DNA of 64,000 bases from Billgrantia kenyensis (GCF_013697085.1 NZ_JACEFT010000002.1:186001-250000); one strand, 5' to 3'; positions 1-8,157 are shown, numbered from the stretch's first letter. Numbers and translations: made by a program. The notes: generated by a model not told the origin, from the sequence alone.

Positions 1-413
1 GCCATGTAGGAGAGGATGCGCCCGGCCTCGATGGGGCCGTAGATGTCGCGCACCGCGGCACGCCCCAGCACCGGCCCGGTGGCGCCGCCCAGCGCCTGCA
101 GGAAACGCCCGGCCAGCAGCCACTCGATGCTGGGCGCGAAGGCGCACAGCAGGCTCGCCACCAGGAACAGGCTGAAGCCGAAAATCATCACCGGCTTGCG
201 CCCGAAACGATCGGAGAACGGGCCGCAGAACAGCTGCGCGGCGGCGAAGCCGGCCATGTACAGGCTCAGGGTCAGCTGCACCTGGTCGGGGCCGGTGTCC
301 AGCGCCGCGGCCATGGCCGGCATCGCGGGAAGGTACATGTCGGTGGCCAGCGGGCCCAGCGCGGTCAGCGCCGCCAGGGTGATTACCGTGGCGGGGGACT
401 TCAGCCTCAGCAC
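1..413 (-). CDS. Bcr/CflA-family MFS drug exporter (N-terminal part, cut by window edge)
   Basis: The first 137 or so residues of an inner-membrane major facilitator exporter; the C-terminus lies beyond base 1. The N-terminus reads LTALGPLATDMYLPAMP, the hallmark of the Bcr/CflA subgroup. It is followed by helices and the loop GPFSDRFGRKPV, the MFS motif A between helices 2 and 3. I chose a GTG start at 411-413 because GGAGAG lies 6 nt upstream and the overlapping ATG runs straight into a stop. It sits downstream of the homogentisate operon on the same strand, separated by a strong hairpin, so it is probably a separate unit. Family known; substrate unknown. Confidence 0.85.
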   Translation of the reverse strand, partial: MLRLKSPATVITLAALTALGPLATDMYLPAMPAMAAALDTGPDQVQLTLSLYMAGFAAAQLFCGPFSDRFGRKPVMIFGFSLFLVASLLCAFAPSIEWLLAGRFLQALGGATGPVLGRAAVRDIYGPIEAGRILSYM

Positions 414-450
414 ATTGAACTCTCCTCGAAGGGCACCTCGAAGGGCGAAC

Positions 451-518
451 AACGACCAGCGGGCGCCGCTCTTCCCGCTCCTGGTTGGAGCAGGGAAGGG
501 CGGCGCCCGCTAGTCGTT
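451..518 (-). terminator. Large hairpin after maiA, probable terminator
   Basis: The arms AACGAC and GTCGTT, then AGCGGGCGCCGC and GCGGCGCCCGCT (458-469 with 500-511), form a long GC-rich stem. A second, smaller stem (TTCCC with GGGAA and neighbours) sits inside the loop. On the minus strand it lies just after the maiA stop and is followed by a short T-containing stretch (TTGTTCG). This suits a terminator between the catabolic operon and the exporter gene, though the T tract is weak. Confidence 0.6.
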
Positions 519-554
519 AGCTTGCTTAATATAGCCTATTTACCCTGGCAATGC

Positions 555-1199
555 TCAGCCGGCATCCGGTTGCTCCCCCGGAGCGGCCTTGGCGAAGGCT
601 TCCAGGCTGCGACAGCGCTCGGCGATACGCCGGATTGTCGGATACGCCGAGAGATCGCACTCGAAGCGCTCGGCGTTGAACAGCTGCGGCACCAGGCAGA
701 GATCTGCCAGGGTCGGACTGTCGCCGTGGCAGAACTCACCGGTGGCACTCTCGCCGGCCAGCCTCGCCTCCAGGGCGGCGAAACCCTCGGCGATCCAGTG
801 ACGGTACCAGGCCAGCTTGGCCTCCTCGTCCACCTTCAGCTCACCTACCAGGTACTTGAGCACCTTGAGGTTGTTGAGCGGATGAATCTCGCAGGCCACC
901 AGCTGAGCCAGCGAGCGCACCCGGGCGCGGCCCACGGCGTCGGCTGGCAGCAGCGCGGGCGCCGGGTAGCGCTCGTCGAGGTACTCGCAGATCGCCAGCG
1001 ACTGGGTCAGCTGCGCGCCCTCGTCGGTCTCGAGGATCGGCACCAGCCCCTGGGGATTGCGGGCGAGGTTCTCCTCGCCGCGCTGCTCGCCCTTGACCAG
1101 GTTGACCGGGGCCTGGGCGTAGTCCAGGCCCTTGAGGTTCAGCGCGATGCGCACCCGGTAGGCCGCCGAGGAGCGGAAATAGCCATATAGCGTGGTCAT
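555..1199 (-). CDS. maiA: Maleylacetoacetate isomerase (zeta-class GST)
   Basis: A 214-residue cytoplasmic, glutathione-dependent enzyme that converts maleylacetoacetate to fumarylacetoacetate, the middle step of homogentisate breakdown. The N-terminal thioredoxin-like domain starts MTTLYGYFRSSAAYRVRIAL; the SSxxxRVR pattern is the zeta-GST active-site signature. The all-helical C-terminal domain follows from about residue 85. I chose the ATG at 1199 (GAGGAG 7 nt upstream) over an upstream ATG that would overlap the previous gene. It starts 17 nt after fahA ends and follows hmgA, so all three enzymes of the homogentisate pathway are co-transcribed. Confidence 0.95.
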   Translation of the reverse strand: MTTLYGYFRSSAAYRVRIALNLKGLDYAQAPVNLVKGEQRGEENLARNPQGLVPILETDEGAQLTQSLAICEYLDERYPAPALLPADAVGRARVRSLAQLVACEIHPLNNLKVLKYLVGELKVDEEAKLAWYRHWIAEGFAALEARLAGESATGEFCHGDSPTLADLCLVPQLFNAERFECDLSAYPTIRRIAERCRSLEAFAKAAPGEQPDAG

Positions 1200-1216
1200 G
1201 CCTGGACTCCTCAGAT

Positions 1217-2236
1217 TCACTTGGGCTGGTACTGCACCACCTGCTGGTCGATGGTGCCGAAGATGCTGTTGCCCTCGCGGTCGAACATCTCGATACGCAC
1301 CCGGTCACCGAAGCGCAGGAAGGGGGTCTTGGCCGCACCGTGCAGGATCTGCTCCACCATGCGCACCTCCGCCAGGCAGCTGTAGCCCACGCCACCCTCA
1401 TTGATCGGCTTTCCGGGGCCGCCGTCGGGGTCGGGGTTGGAGACGGTGCCCGAGCCGACGATGGCGCCGGCGCCCAGATAGCGGGTCTTGGCCGCATGGG
1501 CGACCAACTGCGGGAAGCTGAAGATCATGTCGGGGCCGGCCTCCGGCTCGCCGAACTTCTCGCCGTTGAGGTGCACGGTCAGCGGCAGATGGACCTTGCC
1601 CTCCTGCCAGGCGTCGCCGAGCTCGTCGGGGGTGACGCAGATCGGCGAGAAGCTCGACGCCGGCTTGGCCTGGAAGAAGCCGAAGCCCTTGGCCAGCTCG
1701 CCGGGGATCAGGCCGCGCAGGCTGACGTCGTTGACCAGCATGATCAGCTTGATGTGGCCGGCGGCCTGTTCCGGGGTGACCGCCATGGGCACGTCGTCGG
1801 TGATCACCGCGATCTCGCCCTCGAAGTCGATGCCGTGCTCTTCGCTGACCGCCTCGATGTCCTCGGTGGGAGCAAGGAACTTGTCGCCGCCACCCTGGTA
1901 CATCAGCGGGTCGCTCCAGAAGGTTTCCGGCATCTCGGCGTTGCGCGCCTGGCGCACCAGCTTGACGTGGTTGAGATAGGCGGAGCCGTCGGCCCAGTGG
2001 TAGCTGCGCGGCAGCGGCGAGTGCAGCTTGCTCTGGTCCAGCGCGAAGGCGCCCTCGGCGCTGCCGTCGTTGAGCTCGGCGTAGCGTGCTTCCAGTTTCG
2101 GGCTCACCGCGTCCCAGTTCTCGATCGCCTGCTGCAGGGTGGGCGCGATATCGCTGGCGGAGACGGCGCGAGTGAGGTCGCGGGAGACCACCAGCAGTTC
2201 ACCGTCGCGGCCGTTTTTCAAAGTGGCGAGTTTCAT
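1217..2236 (-). CDS. fahA: Fumarylacetoacetase (fumarylacetoacetate hydrolase)
   Basis: A 339-residue cytoplasmic hydrolase that cleaves fumarylacetoacetate to fumarate and acetoacetate, the last step of the homogentisate pathway. It has an N-terminal arm, then the FAH catalytic domain with acidic metal-site stretches such as GIDFEGEIAVITDDVPM and LVNDVSLRGLIPGELAKGFG, and a C-terminal GSGTVSNPDPDGGPGKPI segment. Length and sequence resemble the shorter bacterial fumarylacetoacetases of pseudomonads rather than the roughly 420-residue eukaryotic type. It lies between hmgA (72 nt upstream) and maiA (17 nt downstream). The ATG is preceded by AAGGA about 10 nt upstream, a slightly long spacing. 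Confidence 0.94.
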   Translation of the reverse strand: MKLATLKNGRDGELLVVSRDLTRAVSASDIAPTLQQAIENWDAVSPKLEARYAELNDGSAEGAFALDQSKLHSPLPRSYHWADGSAYLNHVKLVRQARNAEMPETFWSDPLMYQGGGDKFLAPTEDIEAVSEEHGIDFEGEIAVITDDVPMAVTPEQAAGHIKLIMLVNDVSLRGLIPGELAKGFGFFQAKPASSFSPICVTPDELGDAWQEGKVHLPLTVHLNGEKFGEPEAGPDMIFSFPQLVAHAAKTRYLGAGAIVGSGTVSNPDPDGGPGKPINEGGVGYSCLAEVRMVEQILHGAAKTPFLRFGDRVRIEMFDREGNSIFGTIDQQVVQYQPK

Positions 2237-2308
2237 CTTGTCTCAATCCTTTTCGTCAGGGGCGGGGCTCGGCGGCCCCGTCCGGTTCAGCGTTTCGTCT
2301 CTCGGCCT

Positions 2309-3619
2309 TCAAGGCTGCTTCGGATCGAAGTGCGAGCGCAGGGTCGACCAGACATCCACGTAGTCGCGCTGGCGAATGTCGGCGTTCAGCGCTGCCTCGG
2401 TGGGATGGTAGACGTAGCGGCTCTCGAACATGAAGGCCAGGGTCGCATCCAGGCGCTGCGGCGTCAGCTCGGCATTCGATGCCTTCTCGAAGGTTTCGGC
2501 GTCGGGGCCGTGGGGCGACATGCAGTTGTGCAGGCTGGCGCCGCCGGGCAGGAAGCCCTCGGCCTTGGCGTCGTACTCGCCGTGGATCAGGCCCATGAAC
2601 TCGCTCATCAGGTTGCGATGGAAGTAGGGCGGGCGGAAGGTGTTCTCGGCCACCATCCAGCGCGGCGGGAAGATCACGAAGTCGAGGTTGGCCATGCCCG
2701 GGGTGTCGGAGGGCGAGGTCAGCACGGTGAAGATCGAGGGGTCAGGGTGATCGAAACTCACCGTGTTGATGGTGTTGAAGTTGGCCAGGTCGTACTTGTA
2801 GGGCGCGTAATTGCCGTGCCAGGCCACCACGTCCAGCGGCGAGTGGCCGAGCCGGGTGGACCAGAAGCGGCCGGAGAACTTGGCCACCAGCTCGAAGTCG
2901 CCCTTTACATCCTCGTAGGCCGCCACGGGCGAGAGGAAGTCGCGCGGGTTGGCCAGGCCGTTGGCGCCGATGGGGCCGAGGCCGGGCAGCTCCAGGGGGC
3001 TGCCGTAGTTCTCGCAGACGTAGCCGCGGGCGGCGCCACAGCCCTCGGCCAGGCGCACCTGGAACTTGATGCCGCGGGGAATCACGGCGATCTCGCCGCC
3101 TTTGACCTCCAGCTCGCCGAGCTCGGTGCGCAGGCGCAGGGTGCCCTGCTGCGGCACGATCAACAGCTCGCCGTCGGCGTCGTAGAAGAAGCGCTCGGTC
3201 ATGTCGCGGTTGCAGGCGTAGACGTGCACACCGCAGCCGGCCTGGGTGCCGGCATCACCGTTGACTGCGATGGTGAGCAGGCCGTCGATGAAGTCGGTGG
3301 GCTCGGCGGGAATCGGCAGCGGGTCCCAGCGCATCTGGTTGGGGTCGGCGGCGGGCCTGGTCAGCGGCGAGGTCGCCACCTGCGGGTTCTCCAGCGGACG
3401 GTACTCGCTCTGCACCACCGAGGGGCGGATGCGATAGAGCCAGCTGCGCAGGTTCTGGTGGCGTGGGGCGGTGAAGGCCGAGCCGGTGAGCTGCTCGGCG
3501 TAGAGGCCGTAGGCGCAGCGCTGCGGCGAGTTCTGGCCCTTAGGCAGGGCGCCGGGCAGCGCCTCGGTGGCGAAGTGGTTGCGAAAACCGCTCATGGTCT
3601 CGAGCGCTTGGGTCGTCAT
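2309..3619 (-). CDS. hmgA: Homogentisate 1,2-dioxygenase
   Basis: A 436-residue non-haem Fe(II) enzyme that cleaves the ring of homogentisate to maleylacetoacetate. The iron ligands are visible: [12 protein letters not shown] (His about 335, Glu about 341) and [11 protein letters not shown] (His about 371), at positions close to the numbering of the human enzyme. The N-terminal [16 protein letters not shown] is also typical. AGAGGA precedes the ATG. It is the central gene of the operon that runs from the MBL-fold gene to maiA. No tyrosine-derived feeder genes such as hppD are in the window. Homogentisate therefore probably comes from the hydroxylase encoded just upstream. Confidence 0.97.
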   Translation of the reverse strand: MTTQALETMSGFRNHFATEALPGALPKGQNSPQRCAYGLYAEQLTGSAFTAPRHQNLRSWLYRIRPSVVQSEYRPLENPQVATSPLTRPAADPNQMRWDPLPIPAEPTDFIDGLLTIAVNGDAGTQAGCGVHVYACNRDMTERFFYDADGELLIVPQQGTLRLRTELGELEVKGGEIAVIPRGIKFQVRLAEGCGAARGYVCENYGSPLELPGLGPIGANGLANPRDFLSPVAAYEDVKGDFELVAKFSGRFWSTRLGHSPLDVVAWHGNYAPYKYDLANFNTINTVSFDHPDPSIFTVLTSPSDTPGMANLDFVIFPPRWMVAENTFRPPYFHRNLMSEFMGLIHGEYDAKAEGFLPGGASLHNCMSPHGPDAETFEKASNAELTPQRLDATLAFMFESRYVYHPTEAALNADIRQRDYVDVWSTLRSHFDPKQP

Positions 3620-3689
3620 GTCGGGGTCCTCTTTATCAACGTCCTGTTGAGGCTTTGTTGTTCACTGGCCTGTCGCGGGGTACCTGCGA

Positions 3690-3914
3690 TCACTCGCCGG
3701 CACGCTGCTCGCCTGGCGACGAGGCTGCCTGGCCGGCGATGGCCAGGGCCTCCTCGAGTACCTGCTGGTCGCCGACGTGGTTGGCCAGCAGCAGGATCAG
3801 GCGGGCGTTGATCCGCTCGCTCTCGGCCTCGCTGCGCTCGCGATGAAGCTCGGTCAGCGCGGCGTAGAAGGCATCCGGGTCGGTGAAGTTGGGGTTGAGC
3901 TCAAGCCGTGGCAT
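3690..3914 (-). CDS. mhaB: DUF2783 small protein, likely MhaB-type helper of the hydroxylase
   Basis: A 74-residue acidic protein with the DUF2783 pattern PNFTDPDAFYAALTELHRE followed by INARLILLLANHVGD. The start at 3914 (MPRLELNPNF) overlaps the monooxygenase stop by 14 nt, a sign of translational coupling; longer upstream starts would only read the monooxygenase gene out of frame. In Pseudomonas putida U, 3-hydroxyphenylacetate 6-hydroxylase consists of the flavoprotein MhaA and a very small helper, MhaB. Gene size, overlap and position before hmgA fit that pair. The DUF2783 call is from memory of the family and the MhaB equivalence is inferred from context. Confidence 0.75.
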   Translation of the reverse strand: MPRLELNPNFTDPDAFYAALTELHRERSEAESERINARLILLLANHVGDQQVLEEALAIAGQAASSPGEQRAGE

Positions 3915-5622
3915 GGGTGCCTCCCTGAACGGTGGAAGGGGCAAGGTGCGCGCCCAGGGCGCAGTCCAGTGCTTCGCCCACGCTGGCGGCATCGACACGA
4001 CTCCAGCGTGCGCTGACGTGCTGGTCGGGGCGGATCAGGTAGCCGGTGCCGGCGGTGAGGCCGTAGCGCTCGCCGACCAGGTTCTCCACGTCCTCGAGCT
4101 GGCGGCTGCGCGGCAGCTCGGTCAGGGCGTGGGGCGCAGGGCCGACGACCAGCAGGTCGAGGTCGGGCTGGCCGTCGAGCAGCGGCGCCAGGTCGCGACG
4201 CAGGGTCTCGGCGGCGGCACTGTCGACGCGGCCGTCGAGCAGCAGCGTGAAACGCTCGCCCAGCTGGTTGAGCAGCCAGGCGCGCTCGCCGGCCAGGCCG
4301 ATCGGTGCGTCCTTGGCCGGGCTGCCGGGGCGCAGTTCCAGGGGCAATCCCTCTGCTTCATGGCCGTTGAGCGGCGAGCCGTCGTAGCGGCACGGCATGG
4401 ACAGGCGGCCGCTGTTGACCAGGCTGCGGGCGAAGGGGTAGTCCTCGGCCAGTTCCAGCACGCTGTCGCGGAACAGCCGGCTGACGCGGCTCTTGGGCGT
4501 GATGAAGTCGGTGGCCCGCGTCGAGTTGAGGATGTTCTCCGCCGCGCCGTGCTGGCGCTCGTCGTCGTAGGTGGCGAGCAGGGCTTCGGGAGCCTGGCCC
4601 TTGAGCACCCGGGCCAGCTTCCAAGCCAGGTTCTCGGTGCTCTGCAGGGCGCCGTTGGCGCCGCGCGCGCCGAAGGGCGAGACCTGGTGGGCGGCGTCGC
4701 CCATGAAGAACACCCGGTGGTGGATGTAGCTGTCCATCTTGCGGCAGCGGAAGGTGTAGACGCTGGCCCACTCCAGTTCGAACTCCACGTCTTCGCCGAG
4801 CATCGCCTGCACGCGGGGGCGGATGTTCTCCTCCTTCTTCTCCTCCTCCGGGTCGGCGTCCCAGCCCAGCTGGAAGTCGATGCGCCAGACGTTATCCGGC
4901 TGACGGTGCAGCAGCACCGACTGGTTGGGGTGGAAGGGCGGGTCGAACCAGAACCAGCGCTCGGTGGGGAAGTCCGCCTTCATCAGCACATCGGCGATCA
5001 GGAAGCGGTCCTGGAACACCTGGCCACGGCTCTCGAGGCCCAGCATGTCGCGAATCTTGCTGTTGGCGCCGTCGGCCACCAGCAGGTAGTCGCAGGAGAG
5101 GCGGTAGTCGCCGTCCTCGGTGCTGACCATTACCTCGCTGCGCTCGGCCTGGGCGTCGACCTCGGTGACCTTGTGCTTCCAGCGCAGGTCGATGAGGCCA
5201 TCGAGCTGGTTGGCCCGATCGACCAGGTACTCCTCGAAGTAGTACTGCTGCAGGTTGATGAAGGCGGGCATGCGATGCCCCTCCTCCGGCAGTAGGTTGA
5301 AGTCGTAGACCTCGCGCTCCTGAAAGAAGACGCGGCCGTGCTGCCAGGTCACGCCCTTGTCGACCATCGGCTGGGCACAGCCCAGGCGGTCGAGGATTTC
5401 CAGGGTGCGCTTGGCGAAGCAGATCGCCCGCGAGCCGACGCTGACGGTATTGTTGTCGTCGAGCACCACGCTCTCGATGCCCTGCTGGGCCAGATCGATG
5501 GCCATGGCCAGGCCGGTAGGGCCGGCGCCGACGATCACCACCGGGCAGTGGCGGATGTCGTCGCGGTCGAGCTCCGGCGGGCGTCGATACGGGTAGACGG
5601 GATTGTTGTAGGTAGTTGGCAT
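3901..5622 (-). CDS. mhaA: FAD monooxygenase, probable 3-hydroxyphenylacetate 6-hydroxylase (MhaA-like)
   Basis: A 573-residue flavoprotein aromatic hydroxylase of the PheA/MhpA/PobA class. The Rossmann motif VVIVGAGPTGLAMAIDLAQQ is near residues 28-47, a DG motif appears in CDYLLVADGANSKIRDML, and the FAD ribityl-binding GD motif is FMGDAAHQVSPFGARGANG near residue 310. The C-terminal thioredoxin-like domain of the class follows. Sequence alone suggests 3-(3-hydroxyphenyl)propionate hydroxylase, but mhp genes are absent and hmgA follows. The better fit is MhaA, which para-hydroxylates 3-hydroxyphenylacetate to homogentisate with NADH and oxygen. GGAGGA stands directly before the ATG. Confidence 0.85.
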   Translation of the reverse strand: MPTTYNNPVYPYRRPPELDRDDIRHCPVVIVGAGPTGLAMAIDLAQQGIESVVLDDNNTVSVGSRAICFAKRTLEILDRLGCAQPMVDKGVTWQHGRVFFQEREVYDFNLLPEEGHRMPAFINLQQYYFEEYLVDRANQLDGLIDLRWKHKVTEVDAQAERSEVMVSTEDGDYRLSCDYLLVADGANSKIRDMLGLESRGQVFQDRFLIADVLMKADFPTERWFWFDPPFHPNQSVLLHRQPDNVWRIDFQLGWDADPEEEKKEENIRPRVQAMLGEDVEFELEWASVYTFRCRKMDSYIHHRVFFMGDAAHQVSPFGARGANGALQSTENLAWKLARVLKGQAPEALLATYDDERQHGAAENILNSTRATDFITPKSRVSRLFRDSVLELAEDYPFARSLVNSGRLSMPCRYDGSPLNGHEAEGLPLELRPGSPAKDAPIGLAGERAWLLNQLGERFTLLLDGRVDSAAAETLRRDLAPLLDGQPDLDLLVVGPAPHALTELPRSRQLEDVENLVGERYGLTAGTGYLIRPDQHVSARWSRVDAASVGEALDCALGAHLAPSTVQGGTHATA

Positions 5623-5646
5623 GCTTCCTCCGACCGCGGCTGCGCC

Positions 5647-5673
5647 GCAGGCAGGCGCTTGGCGCCTGCCTGC
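5647..5673 (-). other. Perfect 12-bp intercistronic hairpin
   Basis: GCAGGCAGGCGC and GCGCCTGCCTGC form a perfect 12-bp stem with a 3-nt loop between the MBL-fold gene stop and the monooxygenase start. No T tract follows on either strand, so it is not a standard intrinsic terminator. It could stabilise or process the mRNA, or attenuate expression within the operon. Confidence 0.6.
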
Positions 5674-5716
5674 GATACCGCTCGCCGTAATGGCTTCGGC
5701 AAGGTTGGGTGTGGTG

Positions 5717-6685
5717 TTACTGGTTCTCGACGACTTCCTGCAGCGAGTGCCACATGGCGGTGTCGCGCTCGGCGGTCCAGATGCGCGGGTCGGGATGCTC
5801 GCCGCCGGCTTCGTCGTAGCAACGGGTGATATCGAACGGCAGGCAGTGATCGAAGATCACCCAGTGGCCGTACTTCGGCTTGAGCTTGGCGTAGGTCTCG
5901 GCGTAGCACTCGGAGAGCGGCTTGCCGGCGGCCTTGCCCGCCTTGACGCTTTCGTACATGTCGTTGAGGAAGTCACGGGTGCCCTGGATCGCTTCCTGGC
6001 ACTGCTCGGGCGTCTGCAGCGCATCGCCACGCCCTGGTACCAGTTTCTGCGGATTCATCGCCTGCAGGCGGTCGAGGGTGGCCGGCCAGTCCTCGTGGTA
6101 GGCGTCGCCGGTGTAGGGGGTGGCGCCGTACTCGACCAGGTCACCGGAGAACATCACCTTCTCTTCGGGTAGCCAGACGATGGTGTCGCCCTTGGTGTGG
6201 CCGCGGCCCAGATGGATGATGCGCACCTCGCGCTTGCCCATGAACACCGTCAGCTCCTGCTGGAACACGATGTTGGGCCAGGTCAGGCCGGGCACCGAGT
6301 CGACGCCCTTGAACAGGCGCGGGAAGCGGCCGACTTCGGACTCGTAGTCCTGCTGGCCGCGCTCGACGATCAGGTCGTAGGTGTTCTGGCTGGCGTAGAT
6401 GTTCTCGGCGTCGTAGGCCGAGGCGCCCAGCACGCGTACGGCATGGTAATGGGTCATCACCACGTGCTTGATCGGCAGGTCGGTGACTTCGCGGATTCGG
6501 CGAATCACGTCCTGGGCCATGATCGGGGTGGCTTGGGTGTCGATCACCATCACGCTGTCGTCGCCGATCACCACGCCGGTGTTGGGGTCGCCCTCGGCGG
6601 TATAGGCATACAGGCCCTCGGCCAGCTGGGTGAAGCTGACCTGCTTCTCTTCGGTGTCGGCGTGGGAAGCGAACTTCTTGCTCAT
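5717..6685 (-). CDS. MBL-fold metallo-hydrolase-like protein with atypical metal motif
   Basis: A 322-residue protein with the metallo-beta-lactamase fold: VMVIDTQATPIMAQDVIRRI, then MTHYHAVRVLGASAY, then HLGRGHTKGDTIVWLPEEKVMFSGDLVEYG. The usual HxHxDH zinc motif reads HYHAVR, so the aspartate and third histidine are replaced. The later His (GRGHTKGD) and Asp (SGDLV) are kept. The start at 6685 has GGAGG 4 nt upstream; an upstream in-frame ATG lacks such a site. It is the first gene of the homogentisate operon. Its role is unknown; hydrolysis of a thioester or lactone in the pathway is possible. Confidence 0.85.
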   Translation of the reverse strand: MSKKFASHADTEEKQVSFTQLAEGLYAYTAEGDPNTGVVIGDDSVMVIDTQATPIMAQDVIRRIREVTDLPIKHVVMTHYHAVRVLGASAYDAENIYASQNTYDLIVERGQQDYESEVGRFPRLFKGVDSVPGLTWPNIVFQQELTVFMGKREVRIIHLGRGHTKGDTIVWLPEEKVMFSGDLVEYGATPYTGDAYHEDWPATLDRLQAMNPQKLVPGRGDALQTPEQCQEAIQGTRDFLNDMYESVKAGKAAGKPLSECYAETYAKLKPKYGHWVIFDHCLPFDITRCYDEAGGEHPDPRIWTAERDTAMWHSLQEVVENQ

Positions 6686-6765
6686 GGTTCCTCCAGGATT
6701 CGTCAGGGTCGGCATGCAGGGCGACGCTGGCCGCAATTGGCCATGATGGTCGTCGTATGAGGTTC

Positions 6766-6795
6766 AGCATAGTTGTGAATGAAACTATATGTCCA
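6766..6795 (-). promoter_or_regulatory. Promoter of the mha/hmg operon with overlapping operator
   Basis: On the minus strand TGGACA (6790-6795), an 18-nt spacer and TATGCT (6766-6771) form a good sigma-70 promoter about 80 nt upstream of the MBL-fold gene. The inverted repeat ATAGTT-N8-AACTAT (6769-6788) fills the spacer and enters the -10 box, where a repressor would block polymerase. The MarR protein at 10033-10542 is the nearest candidate regulator. The elements are seen; the function is inferred. Confidence 0.5.
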
Positions 6796-6836
6796 GCAAA
6801 CCACGGACCAAACGGCAAAGCAAGAGGGGAGAGATT

Positions 6837-6850
6837 GGCAAAAATTTGCC
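6837..6850. promoter_or_regulatory. Perfect inverted repeat, possible operator
   Basis: GGCAAA and TTTGCC are separated by two bases (AA), giving a compact 14-bp palindrome in the divergent region. Its size suits a dimeric helix-turn-helix protein. No second copy was noticed in front of the other TRAP operon. Confidence 0.35.
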
Positions 6851-6879
6851 TTGGATCATGGGGTTTTGGGTTTTTTGCG

Positions 6880-6893
6880 ACCTAAGTCTAATC
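6880..6893 (+). promoter_or_regulatory. Shared 14-mer ACCTAAGTCTAATC, copy 1
   Basis: An exact match to the reverse complement of 10718-10731, upstream of the second TRAP operon. It ends 181 nt before the first dctP start. An exact 14-mer in two otherwise dissimilar intergenic regions of equivalent genes suggests a protein-binding site or conserved promoter part. Confidence 0.5.
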
Positions 6894-7074
6894 CATTTCT
6901 CCTTCAAATTAGTTGCACGGGAGATTATCTGTCGGGCATGGTGGCAGCGTGATACATCAGGCGGTTGCGCTCACGCCTCATGACTTCCCATCGTCGAGCG
7001 CCAAGCCGCGATACAACAATTCAGGGACTCAACGTGGCGCAAGTTCGCCTCCCGTGACGACCTAGGAGCACGCA

Positions 7075-8130
7075 ATGAAAATCACAAATCGCCTCATGAT
7101 TGGCGCCGTGGCGGCGTTCGGCGTCAGCCTCGGCGCCGCTGCCCAGGCCCAGGAAACTATCACCGTCAGCACCTGGGGCGGCCCCAACCATGGCGTCAAC
7201 ACCATCGTCTGGCCCACCTGGAAGGCGTGGATCGAAGAAGCCACCGAGGGTCGCGTCACCGTCGAGGTGGTGCACGACATGGGTCCCCCCGCCGCGCAGA
7301 TGGAGATCGTCGCCGACGGCATCGCCGATGCCAGCTGGATCTTCCATGCCCACATGGCCGGTCGCTTCCTGGCCACCCAGCTGCCTGAATTCCCCACCTT
7401 CGAGGAGTTCTCCTCCGAAGATGCCGCGGCAGCTTACTGGCACACCCATCAGGAGCACCTGGCCCAGGCCAACGAGCATCGCGGTGTCGACGTGCTGGCC
7501 ATGGGCGTTCACGGTCCGGGGCAGATTTTCACCCGCAGTCAGGTCGACTCCCTGGATGACCTGCGCGGCAAGCGCCTGCGGGTGGGCGGTGGCGTGATGA
7601 GCGGCCTGGCCGATGCCATGGGCGTGACCGGCGTGGCAGTGCCTCCCACCGGGGTCTACGAGGCCGCCTCCCAGGGCGTGGTCGACGGCGCCATGCTCAC
7701 CCTGGAGAGCCTGCGCAGCTTCCGCGTGGCCGAAGTCGCGCCGCACACCCTCACCGTCGACGGCGGCTTCTATCGCGGCAGCTTCGCCATCGTCATGAAC
7801 CCGCTGTTCTGGGATCAGATCTCGCCCGAGGATCGCGAGGCGATCGAGAGCGTCTCCGGCGAGCACCTGTCGCGCCTGTTCGGCTACATGATGGATGTCT
7901 CCGACGAGAGCGGCGTCGAGTTCGGCAAGGAGCGTGGCGCCACCTTTACCGAGGTCTCCGAGGAGGACATCGAGAAGCTGCGCGGCGTGACCGAGGAGCT
8001 GATCGCCAACTGGTCCAGTGACGTGGCGGATCGCGGCATCGATGCCGAGACCGCGCTGGAGCATTTCCGCGAGCAGCTGGCCCTGGCCGCCGAGAGCGAG
8101 GGCATTGCCGATCGCGTCGTGCGCCAGTAA
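7075..8130 (+). CDS. dctP: TRAP transporter periplasmic solute-binding protein, copy 1
   Basis: A 351-residue DctP-family binding protein. A signal peptide ends at about AQA-25, followed by a mature start TITVSTWGGPNHGVNTIVWP. Family features include LRGKRLRVGGGVMSGLADAMG and PPTGVYEAASQGVVDGAM, where the binding arginine and the helix lining the ligand pocket normally lie. It captures a carboxylate in the periplasm and delivers it to DctQM. Its place beside the hydroxyphenylacetate genes suggests an aromatic acid ligand. It resembles copy 2 (10900-11958) at roughly 70 percent by eye, much less than the permeases, which are identical. Confidence 0.93.
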   Translation: MKITNRLMIGAVAAFGVSLGAAAQAQETITVSTWGGPNHGVNTIVWPTWKAWIEEATEGRVTVEVVHDMGPPAAQMEIVADGIADASWIFHAHMAGRFLATQLPEFPTFEEFSSEDAAAAYWHTHQEHLAQANEHRGVDVLAMGVHGPGQIFTRSQVDSLDDLRGKRLRVGGGVMSGLADAMGVTGVAVPPTGVYEAASQGVVDGAMLTLESLRSFRVAEVAPHTLTVDGGFYRGSFAIVMNPLFWDQISPEDREAIESVSGEHLSRLFGYMMDVSDESGVEFGKERGATFTEVSEEDIEKLRGVTEELIANWSSDVADRGIDAETALEHFREQLALAAESEGIADRVVRQ

Positions 8131-8157
8131 CCCGCTTCGACCTGTGGAGGCTTGACC

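Larger units (their letters stand above)
6686..7074. other. Divergent regulatory region between catabolic operon and first TRAP operon
   Basis: A 389-bp gene-free stretch, more AT-rich than its surroundings. It holds the minus-strand promoter for the homogentisate operon with an overlapping inverted repeat, a second perfect inverted repeat at 6837-6850, and a 14-mer at 6880-6893 that recurs in front of the second TRAP operon. I could not assign a convincing sigma-70 promoter for the plus-strand TRAP genes. Confidence 0.7.

Noticed and set aside
1340..3811. 823-codon open frame on the plus strand opposite fahA and hmgA
   Set aside because: Antisense shadow of two well-recognised genes in high-GC DNA; the translation is Val/Gly/Ala/His-rich with no domain.
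3901..5622. Annotation as MhpA, 3-(3-hydroxyphenyl)propionate hydroxylase
   Set aside because: Same enzyme class, but no mhpB-F genes are nearby and the product would not feed hmgA; kept as the alternative.
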